A stretch of 64,000 nt of DNA from Actinotalea endophytica (lineage in GTDB: Bacteria > Actinomycetota > Actinomycetes > Actinomycetales > Cellulomonadaceae). Numbering within the stretch: the stretch's first letter is position 1; the number at the start of each line of letters is the position of its first letter. This document shows, piece after piece, positions 8,298 to 15,917 of this stretch. The position numbers were made by a program, and so were the translations under genes. The notes beneath the pieces were generated by a model, which did no database searches, was not told where the DNA came from, and saw only the letters and a list, made by a program, of their open reading frames with translations. The DNA is taken from contig NZ_JAOVZU010000001.1 in NCBI RefSeq assembly GCF_025717005.1, forward strand, positions 487,091-551,090. Reading direction: 5' to 3'.

Positions 8298-8731
8298 GCG
8301 CGGCAGCAAGGGGTGGTGCACGGGTCGAGCTCGCCAGTGGCGCTCGACGGCGCGTGGCGCGAGCGGCTGACGTGTACGCCATGGGGTCGCGGCATGACCG
8401 GGCGGTCTCCGGGATCGGACTTCGGCCTAGAGACAGAGGTTTCGGCTTGAGGTAGGGGTTTCGGCCCGAGATAGGGGCGGAGACACCCCTGTCTCGGCGC
8501 AAAGCCACTGGCTCGACGCTCGAGCGGTGGCGCCCACGCGCGGGGGCTCGACCCCGCGCGCTCATCGGCACGTGCGCGCACTGCGGCGTTGGTCGCTCCT
8601 CACACCTCGATCGGCTTGGGAGCCGCGCGGAGGGTCTGACTCAGCGGATCATGCCGTGCTGCCGAACTCGCGCTGAGCTGAGCTCGAGCCCGACGCTGGC
8701 TCAGCTCGTCTCGGTGCTGCACGCTCGTCGG
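8298..8731. other. 434-base intergenic stretch with a repeat cluster
   Basis: No convincing gene is seen on either strand between the LysE-type exporter and the serine hydrolase pseudogene. The stretch holds the repeat array described at 8421-8497 and, before the pseudogene, about 230 bases without clear signals. Small ORFs here have poor coding character. Confidence 0.6.
8421..8497 (+). repeat. Three tandem 19-20 bp units plus one inverted half, forming a hairpin
   Basis: Three head-to-tail units start TTCGGC at 8421, 8441 and 8460; units two and three read TTCGGCTTGAGGTAGGGGT and TTCGGCCCGAGATAGGGGC, unit one is more diverged. An inverted copy follows: CCGAGATAGGGG (8466-8477) pairs with CCCCTGTCTCGG (8486-8497) across an 8-base loop, 12 pairs with one G-U. 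No T-tract follows, so it is not a classic terminator. It may be a dispersed intergenic repeat family. Confidence 0.8.
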
Positions 8732-9738
8732 ATGAGCCTGGCGCGTGCGGTCGATCTGGTGCGACGTCGCGGTGGGGCGGCGCAGCTGGTGGTCCTGCGT
8801 CACGACGAGGTCGTGCTCGACCTGGCGGTCGGGGGGCCCGGCCGGACTCGTTGTTCTGGACCTTCTCGGCGGGCAAGCCCTGTGTCGGTGATCCACGCGC
8901 TGGTCGAGCGAGGGCGGCTCGGGCTGGACGACCCGGTGTCCCGTGCGTGGCCCTCCTTCGCGCGCGGGGGCAAGGCCGAGGTGACCGTGCGGCAGGTGCT
9001 CCAGCATCGTTCCGGGCTGACCACGGGTGGCACCACAGTGGGGGACGCGCTCGCCATGAACGACTGGCGCCGCATGGTCCGGCGTGCGGAGCGGGCCCCG
9101 TTGCGCCGCCCGCCGGGCAGCGCCCCGGCCTACCAGTACCTGCTGTACGGCTTCGTGCTGGGTGAGATCGCCCAGCGAGTCACCGGGGAGCCCCTCTCGG
9201 AGCTGGTGCGAGCCCTGGTGCTCCAACCGGCCGGGCTCCACGACACCCACCTCGGCCTGCCGCCGGCACGGGTCGACCGCGCCGTGCCGGTGCGGGCGCC
9301 CGGGCCACGAGGGGCGTTGCTCTCGGCGGCGGTCAACCGGCGAACCACGCGGGCGGCGGTCAACCCGTCCGCCGGCGTGTCCACGACCGCGCGAGGCCTC
9401 GCCGGGCTCTACCGGGCGCTGCTCGACGGCGAGATCGTGCGGGCAGACACGCTGGCCCAGGCCACCACGCCATCCTGCGACGGCGAGACCGACCTCTTCG
9501 CGCGCGTGCCGATCCGCTGGTCACAGGGGTTCCAGCTGGGTGGCCCACGGTGGGTCGAGGGGCGGTTCAGCCCGATGGCAAGAGCAGCAGCACGCGGACC
9601 TTCGGGCACAACGGCTCGAACGCCTGCATCGGGTGGGCCGACCCCAGCGGCATCGCCTTCGCCCACCCGACCGATCGACCGGGCTCTCCCGAGCACCTCG
9701 CCGACGTGGCCGACGAGGTGCTCGCCGGGCTGAGGTGA
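8732..9738 (+). pseudogene. Serine hydrolase (class C beta-lactamase/esterase type) with three frameshifts
   Basis: Read from ATG 8732, the product starts MSLARAVDLVRRRGG and matches the serine beta-lactamase/EstB esterase fold. The catalytic SxxK (SAGK, codons 8866-8877) lies in a different frame from the flanking protein: frame is lost at the G6 run 8831-8836 and regained around 8880-8888. The middle (LQHRSGLTT, PAYQYLLYGFVLGE) is in the first frame. A third shift near 9577, apparently one missing G, puts the end (FGHNGSNACIGWADP, the HxG motif) in the second frame, stopping at 9738. No stop codons interrupt it, so decay is recent, or some indels are sequencing errors. Confidence 0.75.
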
Positions 9739-9779
9739 CCCGGGACGACGGCCCACCCGTGCGGCTCGCGACGGACGCC

Positions 9780-10634
9780 TCAGCCCGCGCCCACGGTGGT
9801 GCCGGTGGCGGTGCCGCTGTCCGCGACCGGGACGCAGACGTCGGTCACCCACTGCTCGGGCGGCAGGCCGGACGCCGGGCTGACCCGGTACACGTCGAAC
9901 ATCGGGCCGCAGATCCGCAGTCCCTGCTCGGCGATCCAGCTGCCCAGCGCGGTCATCACCTCGGAGATGCCGTCGTACGAGCCGTGCAGCGTCGCGAGGG
10001 CGACGTCGGTGGCCGGGACCTCACGGCAGCGCACGTCGCCGGTGTCCGCGAACGGGGCGGTCACCGTGAGCTGGACCTCGACGTCCGGGTTCTCGTCGAC
10101 GTAGCCGTCGTCGTGGAAGACCGCGACGGAGAGCGCGTCCGGCGCGGGCTGCGCGCCCGCCTCCTGCATGCCGGCGAGCCGCTCCCAGAGGAGTCGCTCG
10201 TCGGCGTAGGTCGGGATCGTGCCGCGCACCGAGGCGACGGTGCGCGCCGGGATGGTCGTGCGGGTGACGGGGACAGTGGACATGTCGTGCTCCTCCAACC
10301 GGGCGATGAGGCGGTCCGCGGTGTGCAGCCGGACGGCTGCCGCGCTCGCCTCGCTGACCAGGCGCTCGCGATGCCGGCGCACGACCTCGGCCAGGGTGGG
10401 GCCGTCGAGCCGCGCGGCGTGCGCCAGCTCGTCGACCCCCAGCCCGAGGTCGCGCAGCTCGCGAACCCGACCGGCGACGGCCAGCAGCTCGCGCGAGTAG
10501 TACCGGTAGCCGGACCACTCGTCGACCTGGGAGGGCGCCAGCACACCGTGCTCGTCGTAGTGCCGCAGCATCCGGATCGAGATCCGGGTCAGCCGCGAGA
10601 ACTCGCCGATGGTGAGCAGTCGGTCGGGTGCCAT
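9780..10634 (-). CDS. MerR-family regulator with GyrI-like effector domain (first paralogue)
   Basis: About 284 residues from ATG 10634 (GTG 10640 would add two and align with the paralogue's MDTAPD start). Residues ~4-72 are a MerR helix-turn-helix (LLTIGEFSRLTRISIRMLRHYDEHGVLAPSQVDEWSGYRYY), followed by a dimer helix and a GyrI/BmrR-type drug-binding domain (~120-275). It lacks the cysteines of metal-sensing MerR proteins, so an organic ligand is likely. It is divergent from the ABC transporter genes, its probable target, and is a paralogue of the gene at 12858-13700. Confidence 0.9.
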   Translation of the reverse strand: MAPDRLLTIGEFSRLTRISIRMLRHYDEHGVLAPSQVDEWSGYRYYSRELLAVAGRVRELRDLGLGVDELAHAARLDGPTLAEVVRRHRERLVSEASAAAVRLHTADRLIARLEEHDMSTVPVTRTTIPARTVASVRGTIPTYADERLLWERLAGMQEAGAQPAPDALSVAVFHDDGYVDENPDVEVQLTVTAPFADTGDVRCREVPATDVALATLHGSYDGISEVMTALGSWIAEQGLRICGPMFDVYRVSPASGLPPEQWVTDVCVPVADSGTATGTTVGAG

Positions 10635-10649
10635 GTCCACGACTCCACA

Positions 10650-10673
10650 GCCTGACATCGTGTGAGGGTCAAC
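10650..10673 (-). promoter_or_regulatory. MerR-type dyad with -35 box upstream of the first merR-like gene
   Basis: On the minus strand TTGACC (complement of 10668-10673) is followed directly by the dyad CCTCACACGATGTCAGG (10651-10667), in which CCTCACA and TGTCAGG are near-inverted repeats. A 19-base spacer to TGGAGT (10643-10648) is the long spacing typical of MerR-controlled promoters. TGGAGT ends seven bases before ATG 10634. Confidence 0.5.
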
Positions 10674-10835
10674 CGGGTGTGGTCGCGCACGGCGGACGGC
10701 GCGGTCCACGCCCCGCTTCCGGGCCGGGTCGTCCTGCGGGTGCGTCGCGGGTACGACGTGGGTCGCACGTCCGGGCCACGAGGATCGTCCCGCGCTCCGA
10801 CGCGGGCGCCCCGGCGCGAGGACGACCGTGGGGTC

Positions 10836-11516
10836 ATGTCCGACACCCCTCGCCTGTCCGCCCGCGCTCTCGTCAAGCGGTTCGGGTCCACCACGGCGCT
10901 CGCCGGGGTCGACCTCGACCTCGCGGCGGGGGAGTCGCTCGCCGTCATGGGTCCGTCCGGCTCCGGGAAGTCCACCCTGCTGCACTGCCTGGCCGGGGTG
11001 CTCCCGCCCGACGCCGGCACGGTGACCCTGGAGGGCCGGGAGGTCTCCGGCCTGTCCGAGAAGGAACGGTCGCTGCTGCGCCGGCGGGACTTCGGCTTCG
11101 TCTTCCAGTTCGGCCAGCTGCTGCCCGAGCTGCCCGCGGTGGAGAACGTCGCGCTCCCGCTCATGCTGCTCGGAACCGCCCGTCGCCCGGCGCTCGCCCG
11201 GGCGGCCGGCTGGCTGGACAGCCTCGGCCTGGCCGGCATGTACGAGCGCCGCCCGGGCGAGCTCTCCGGGGGCCAGGCACAGCGGGTCGCCGTCGCGCGC
11301 GCCCTGGTGCACCACCCGGCCGTCGTCGTCGCCGACGAGCCCACCGGCGCACTGGACCAGGACACCGGGCGCGAGGTGATGGGGGTGCTCACCGAGGCGG
11401 TCAGCTCGACCCGTGCGTCGCTGGTCCTGGTCACCCACGACGAGACCGTCGCCCGGTGGGCGGACCGTCGCCTCGAGGTCGTCGACGGCCGGATCGTCAC
11501 GGGAGCCCGCCGGTGA
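10836..11516 (+). CDS. ABC transporter ATP-binding protein (LolD/MacB-like)
   Basis: 226 residues with Walker A GPSGSGKST (39-47), Q-loop Gln at 91 (FVFQFGQLL), signature LSGGQ (143-147), Walker B VVVADEPT with GALD, and the switch His in VLVTHDE. The branch is the one that partners FtsX-type permeases for peptide, lipoprotein or drug export. The ATG at 10836 begins where homology begins. Its stop overlaps the permease start (GTGA, 11513-11516). Confidence 0.92.
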   Translation: MSDTPRLSARALVKRFGSTTALAGVDLDLAAGESLAVMGPSGSGKSTLLHCLAGVLPPDAGTVTLEGREVSGLSEKERSLLRRRDFGFVFQFGQLLPELPAVENVALPLMLLGTARRPALARAAGWLDSLGLAGMYERRPGELSGGQAQRVAVARALVHHPAVVVADEPTGALDQDTGREVMGVLTEAVSSTRASLVLVTHDETVARWADRRLEVVDGRIVTGARR

Positions 11517-12838
11517 GGACGCTGCTCGCCCTCGCACCGAGGCTCCGTCACGGCGGGCTCACCGCCGTGCTCGCCGTGGTGGGCTTCGCGGCGACCACGG
11601 CGTTCACGATCAGCGTCCTGGCCGGGCTGCTCGCGTTCCAGGCCCGGGCCGTCGACCCGCCGCCCGACCTCGAGCAGCTCGCCGGCACCTACGTGCTCCT
11701 CGCCGGGATCGCGACCGCGCTGCTGCTGGTCCCGCTGACCTCGCTCGCCGGCGCGGCCGCCCGGCTCGGGGTGGCCCGGCGCGACGCCCGGCTCGCGACG
11801 TTGCGACTGCTCGGTGCGACCCCGCGCGAGGTGGTCGCCCTCACGGCGATCGAGACCGCGGCCCAGGCGCTCGCAGGTGCGCTGCTCGGTGCGCTCGGCT
11901 ACGCCGCGCTGCTCCCGCTGTGGACGTCGATCCCGTTCCAGGGCCGGGAGTTCTCGGCCGCGGAGCTGTGGCTCGGCTGGTGGCCCCTGCTCGGCGTGCT
12001 CGCGGGCGTCCCGCTGCTGGCCGCGGCGAGCGCCGTGGTGTCGCTGCGTCGCGTGGTCATCACACCGCTCGGCGTCGCGCGTCGGGAGACGCCGCCGGGA
12101 CTGAGGGCGACCCGCCTGTGGCTCGCCGTGGGCGTGGTGGCGCTCACTGCCGTGATCGCCAGGGTCGGTGCCACGAGCCTGGCGGCCGCGGTCTTCGTCG
12201 GCGTGATGATCGGTGCGGTGGTCGCCGTGACCTCCGGGATCCAGGCCGCCGGACCGTGGGTGGTCGGGCGCCTCGGCCGGCTGATGGCACGGCGGGCCCG
12301 CACCCCGGCGACCCTGCTGGCGGGTCGGCGGCTGGTGGACGACCCGAAGGCGGCGTGGCGCGTGATCGGTGGGCTGGGTCTGGCGACGTTCGTCGCCGCC
12401 GTGCTGTCGGTGATCCCTGCGCTCGGCGACCCGCAGGACGTCGTCGCGGCGGACCTGCGCACCGGCGGGCTGCTGACGTTCGGGATCGCCGTGGTGCTCG
12501 CGGCCGTGTCCGCGGGCGTCGCCCAGGCGGCGGCCGTGCTGGACCGCCGCCGCGAGCTGACCCTGCAGCGTCTGGCCGGTGTGCCCGAGCGGCTCGCGCA
12601 CGCGGTGCGTCGCCGGGAGGTCGCGGTGCCGACCCTGGTGGTGACCGTGCTGGCCGCCGTGTCGGGCTGGGCGGTGGTGCTCCCGCTGTTCGGCCTCGCG
12701 CTGGTCTCGGACCCGGCGAGCCTCGCGACCGTCGCTGCGACCGTGGTGCTCGGTGCCGGTCTGGTGCTCGCTGCCACCGAGACCGCCCGGCCCCTGGTCC
12801 GCGCGACCCTGCGGGACACGGCGGTCCGCGCGGACTGA
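11513..12838 (+). CDS. FtsX-like ABC transporter permease
   Basis: 441 residues with eight or so hydrophobic helices in two halves, each containing the FtsX-type cytosolic coupling segment (ARRDARLATLRLLGATPREVVALTAIE and DRRRELTLQRLAGVPERLAHAVRRREV). The GTG at 11513 overlaps the ATPase stop, so translation is coupled. Together the two proteins form an exporter; flanking MerR/GyrI regulators suggest antimicrobial or drug efflux, which is inference. Confidence 0.88.
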   Translation: MRTLLALAPRLRHGGLTAVLAVVGFAATTAFTISVLAGLLAFQARAVDPPPDLEQLAGTYVLLAGIATALLLVPLTSLAGAAARLGVARRDARLATLRLLGATPREVVALTAIETAAQALAGALLGALGYAALLPLWTSIPFQGREFSAAELWLGWWPLLGVLAGVPLLAAASAVVSLRRVVITPLGVARRETPPGLRATRLWLAVGVVALTAVIARVGATSLAAAVFVGVMIGAVVAVTSGIQAAGPWVVGRLGRLMARRARTPATLLAGRRLVDDPKAAWRVIGGLGLATFVAAVLSVIPALGDPQDVVAADLRTGGLLTFGIAVVLAAVSAGVAQAAAVLDRRRELTLQRLAGVPERLAHAVRRREVAVPTLVVTVLAAVSGWAVVLPLFGLALVSDPASLATVAATVVLGAGLVLAATETARPLVRATLRDTAVRAD

Positions 12839-12866
12839 GGCCCTGGGCGCAGGGGGCTCAGGGCCT
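12838..12866. terminator. Hairpin between convergent permease and second merR gene
   Basis: AGGCCCTG (12838-12845) pairs perfectly with CAGGGCCT (12859-12866) across a 13-base loop. It straddles the ends of both convergent genes and could stop transcription both ways. Confidence 0.5.
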
Positions 12867-13700
12867 CGGCGCCGGCGCCGCCGTCGCGACCGGGACGCAC
12901 AGCTCGGTGATCCGGCCGGCCGGGTCGACCGCGTCCGGGCCGACCAGGTGGACGAGGTAGGGCGGCTCGTCCATCCGGAAGCCCTCGGCGGTCATCCAGC
13001 GGCCGACGTCGCCGAGCGCCGCGGTCAGGTCCGGGCCGTGCACCACGGCGGTCGCCACCGTGCGCCGCGGGGTGCTCACGCACCGCAGCTCGCCGGTCTC
13101 GGTGAAGCGTTCGGTGACCGCGTAGCCCACCTCGAGGTCCGGGTCGCGGTCGACGTAGCTCTCGTCGTGGAACGTGGTCGTGCGCACCCGTGGCTCGACG
13201 AGCGAGGCGCCGCTCGTGGGGAGCGCTGCGTGCAGTCGCTGCCAGAGCCGGGGCTCGTCCGCGTAGTCCGGAACGGTCCGGCGCAGCGAGACGTCGATCC
13301 GGGCGGGCGCGGTGCGGACCGTCACGGGGGTGCGCGGGCGCGTCCAGGGCGGGTCGGCGAGCAGCGCCTCGACCAGGCGGAGCCGTGCGCTCAGGCGCTC
13401 GGCCTCCGCGACGAGCGCCTCGCGGCGGGCGTCGAGAAGGTGACGGACGGTGCCGGGGTCGTCCAGCGCAGGGGCGGCGCGCGCGAGCTCGGCGTCGGCG
13501 AGGCCGGCGGCCCGGAGCTCGCGGATCCGCACGGCGACGGCGAGCAGGTCGGCGGAGTAGTGCCGGAAGCCGGTCCAGTCGTCGACCCGGGTCGCGGGCA
13601 GGACACCCTGCTCGTCGAGGTGCCGCAGGGTCCGGGTGGAGATCCGGGTGAGGTGCGAGAACTCGCCGAGGGTGAGCAGCCGGTCGGGTGCCGTGTCCAT
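12858..13700 (-). CDS. MerR-family regulator with GyrI-like effector domain (second paralogue)
   Basis: 280 residues, same layout as the gene at 9780-10634: MerR helix-turn-helix at residues 4-72 (LLTLGEFSHLTRISTRTLRHLDEQGVLPATRVDDWTGFRHY), dimer helix, GyrI-like domain. The two share the start (xDxAPDRLLTxGEFSxLTRIS) and end (LCVPVA) and must have arisen by duplication. The CAGGCT upstream ends seven bases before the ATG, so the message is probably leaderless, with the dyad at 13713-13725 overlapping the promoter. Confidence 0.9.
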   Translation of the reverse strand: MDTAPDRLLTLGEFSHLTRISTRTLRHLDEQGVLPATRVDDWTGFRHYSADLLAVAVRIRELRAAGLADAELARAAPALDDPGTVRHLLDARREALVAEAERLSARLRLVEALLADPPWTRPRTPVTVRTAPARIDVSLRRTVPDYADEPRLWQRLHAALPTSGASLVEPRVRTTTFHDESYVDRDPDLEVGYAVTERFTETGELRCVSTPRRTVATAVVHGPDLTAALGDVGRWMTAEGFRMDEPPYLVHLVGPDAVDPAGRITELCVPVATAAPAPRP

Positions 13701-13712
13701 CCTCCCCAGCCT

Positions 13713-13725
13713 GACACCAGGTGTC
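13713..13725. promoter_or_regulatory. Palindromic operator upstream of the second merR-like gene
   Basis: GACACCAGGTGTC is a perfect 6+1+6 palindrome starting 13 bases before the start codon and overlapping the presumed -10 region (CAGGCT on the minus strand). The adjoining CCTGACA half also occurs in the dyad of the first paralogue. Confidence 0.5.
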
Positions 13726-13789
13726 CGCCGGCGCCCCGTGCCACGGCGGTCCGGCGCGCGATCAGGCCGCGTGATCTGGCGTCGACCCC

Positions 13790-13840
13790 TTGAGCCGACG
13801 CACAGCGGGCGCCTAGGGTGGCACTGGTGACACGAGTCAC
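13790..13840 (+). promoter_or_regulatory. Promoter with overlapping inverted repeat before the secreted beta-helix gene
   Basis: TTGAGC (13790-13795) and TAGGGT (13814-13819), 18 bases apart, form a good housekeeping-sigma promoter. GTGACACGAGTCAC (13827-13840), a 5-bp inverted repeat around ACGA, begins near the predicted transcription start and is a candidate repressor site. Confidence 0.5.
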
Positions 13841-13869
13841 TAATGATCCTCGACGGGGAGGGCCAGACG

Positions 13870-15750
13870 ATGGCAGGACTGGGCTCCACGCGCTCCGGGC
13901 GTGTGGTGGTGGCCGCGGTGACCGCGGCAGGGTTGATGGTCACGGGGGCCACGGCGGCCTCCGCCCACCGGGCGCACGGCGCGGTGGACCTCGGGTCGAA
14001 CGTGGTGCTGATCGACCCGTCGATGCCGGTCGCGGAGATCCAGGCGAAGGTGAACGCGATCGCCGACGCGCAGGTCGACGACGAGATGGGCACCAACCGC
14101 TGGAGCGTGCTCTTCACGCCCGGCACCTACGGCTCGGTCGACGAGCCGCTGCAGATCCGGGTCGGGTACTACACCGAGATCGCCGGCCTCGGCGCCTCGC
14201 CGTCCGACGTGGTCGTGCACGGCAAGATCGAGACCTACAACCGGTGCCTCGGCGACGACGCGAACCCGAACTGCATCGCGCTGAACAACTTCTGGCGCAC
14301 GCTGTCCAACCTCACGCTCGAGATCGACGGCACCGGCCAGGACGGCTGCCGCGCCTCGGCGAACTTCTGGGCCGTGTCCCAGGCGGTGTCCGTGCGCCGG
14401 CTCGACGTGCGCGGGGAGACGAACTTCTCGCTGATGGACTACTGCACCGCCGGGCCTCAGTACGCCTCCGGCGGCTTCATCGCCGACTCGCGCTTCGGCA
14501 CCGTCCTGAACGGCTCGCAGCAGCAGTGGCTGACCCGCAACTCGGTGGTCGGCACGTGGACGAACGGCGTGTGGAACCAGGTGTTCTCCGGCGTCGAGGG
14601 CGCCCCCGACGAGACCGCGTTCCCCGACCCGCCGTACACGACGCTCGACCAGACCCCGGTCAGCCGGGAGAAGCCGTACCTGTACCTCGACGCCAAGGGC
14701 CGCTACCAGGTGCGCGTGCCGAAGGCCGTCACGGACTCGCGCGGCATCTCGTGGGCCGACGGCATGACGCCGGGCCGCTCGATCTCGCTGGACGACTTCT
14801 ACGTCGCCCACCCCGGTGACTCGGTCGCGACCATCAACGCGCAGCTCGCGCGCGGCAAGAACCTGCTGCTCACGCCGGGCATCTACGACGTGGACCGCAG
14901 CATCCGGGTGAACCGTGCCGACACCGTGGTGCTCGGCCTGGGCCACGCGACGCTCACCGCGGTCGACGGCGCGACGCCGCTCGTCGTGCGGGACGTCCCG
15001 GGCGTGATCGTCGCGGGCGTGACCATCGACGCCGGCACCGAGGAGTCGCCGGTCCTGCTCCAGGTCGGCAGCACCCATGGCCACGGCCGTGCACTCGGTC
15101 ACCACAAGAGCAGCGCGCTCGACCCGATCACGCTGTCCGACGTGTACTTCCGGGTCGGCGGACCGCACATCGGCAAGGCCGACACCGCGATGCGGATCGA
15201 CGCCGACGACGTGCTGATCGACCACACCTGGGTGTGGCGGGCCGACCACGGCGTCGAGGGCTTCACCGCCGGCGTCAACGGCGACACCGACCGCTGGAAC
15301 ACGAACACCGGTCGTACCGGCGTCGTGGTCACCGGCGACGACGTCACCGCCACGGGCCTGTTCGTCGAGCACTTCCAGCAGCGCAACCTCGTGTGGGAGG
15401 GCGACGGCGGCACGGTCGTGCTGTTCCAGAACGAGCTGCCGTACGACCCGCCGACCCAGGCGGACTGGACCCAGCCGGACGGCACGCTCGGGTACCCGGG
15501 CTACACCGTGGCGGACTCGGTCACCACGCACGAGCTGTACGGAGCCGGGGTCTACGTGTTCAACCAGAACAACCCCGACATCGTCACCGCGTCCGGGTTC
15601 GTCGTCCCGGAGACCCCCGGCGTGCGCCTGCACCACGTGATGACCGTCAACCTGAGCGCCGGGACCATCCAGCACGTGGTCAACGACCTCGGCACGCAGG
15701 CGGACAACACCAACACCGGGACGCCGCAGTTCATCGTCGACGTCCCGTGA
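13870..15750 (+). CDS. Secreted right-handed beta-helix protein, substrate unknown
   Basis: 626 residues from ATG 13870, chosen because GGGAGG lies eight bases upstream and a Sec-type signal peptide follows (basic start, hydrophobic core, cleavage near ASAH at residue ~33). The mature part is rich in short Val/Asp/Gly turns (VVLIDPSMPVAEIQAKVNAI, LLLTPGIYDVDRSIRVNRADTVVLGLG) typical of pectate-lyase-like beta-helices, with two similar halves. It resembles secreted actinobacterial proteins usually given misleading names such as adenylyl cyclase or factor 5/8. A polysaccharide lyase or glucanase role is plausible but unproven. Confidence 0.75.
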   Translation: MAGLGSTRSGRVVVAAVTAAGLMVTGATAASAHRAHGAVDLGSNVVLIDPSMPVAEIQAKVNAIADAQVDDEMGTNRWSVLFTPGTYGSVDEPLQIRVGYYTEIAGLGASPSDVVVHGKIETYNRCLGDDANPNCIALNNFWRTLSNLTLEIDGTGQDGCRASANFWAVSQAVSVRRLDVRGETNFSLMDYCTAGPQYASGGFIADSRFGTVLNGSQQQWLTRNSVVGTWTNGVWNQVFSGVEGAPDETAFPDPPYTTLDQTPVSREKPYLYLDAKGRYQVRVPKAVTDSRGISWADGMTPGRSISLDDFYVAHPGDSVATINAQLARGKNLLLTPGIYDVDRSIRVNRADTVVLGLGHATLTAVDGATPLVVRDVPGVIVAGVTIDAGTEESPVLLQVGSTHGHGRALGHHKSSALDPITLSDVYFRVGGPHIGKADTAMRIDADDVLIDHTWVWRADHGVEGFTAGVNGDTDRWNTNTGRTGVVVTGDDVTATGLFVEHFQQRNLVWEGDGGTVVLFQNELPYDPPTQADWTQPDGTLGYPGYTVADSVTTHELYGAGVYVFNQNNPDIVTASGFVVPETPGVRLHHVMTVNLSAGTIQHVVNDLGTQADNTNTGTPQFIVDVP

Positions 15751-15759
15751 GCTGACGTT

Positions 15760-15795
15760 CCGGGGTGCGGGGGCGCAGGGGGCCCCGCACCCCGG
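15760..15795 (+). terminator. Strong terminator hairpin after the secreted beta-helix gene
   Basis: CCGGGGTGCGGGG (15760-15772) pairs perfectly over 13 bp with CCCCGCACCCCGG (15783-15795), loop ten bases, beginning ten bases after the stop codon. A U-tract is absent, as is common at this GC content. Confidence 0.8.
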
Positions 15796-15889
15796 AGCTC
15801 AGGTGCCGCGGGCGGCCGTCGCCCCGCCCCGGGGGGCCCCGCCCCCGGGTCGGCGGGGGGAGCTCAGGTGCCGCGGGCGGCCGTCGCCC
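15795..15889 (+). repeat. Perfect 30-bp direct repeat, two copies 65 bp apart
   Basis: The 30 bases 15795-15824 (starting GAGCTCAGGTGCCGCGG) recur exactly at 15860-15889. Between them lies a C/G-only tract with its own inverted repeats. Each copy directly precedes a terminator-like C/G block. Confidence 0.85.
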
Positions 15890-15916
15890 GGCACGGGCGC
15901 GCCCGCGCCGGGCGAC
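15883..15916 (-). terminator. Terminator hairpin after the LacI-family gene
   Basis: GTCGCCCGGC (15883-15892) pairs with GCCGGGCGAC (15907-15916); the 14-base loop holds a further GCGCGC core. It begins two bases past the LacI stop on the minus strand. Confidence 0.65.
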
Positions 15917-15917
15917 G

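Noticed and set aside
8421-8497. CRISPR array
   Set aside because: Units are contiguous with no spacers and diverge from each other.
8298-9779. Mobile element or insertion sequence explaining the repeat cluster and pseudogene
   Set aside because: No transposase fragment, terminal inverted repeats or target duplication could be found.
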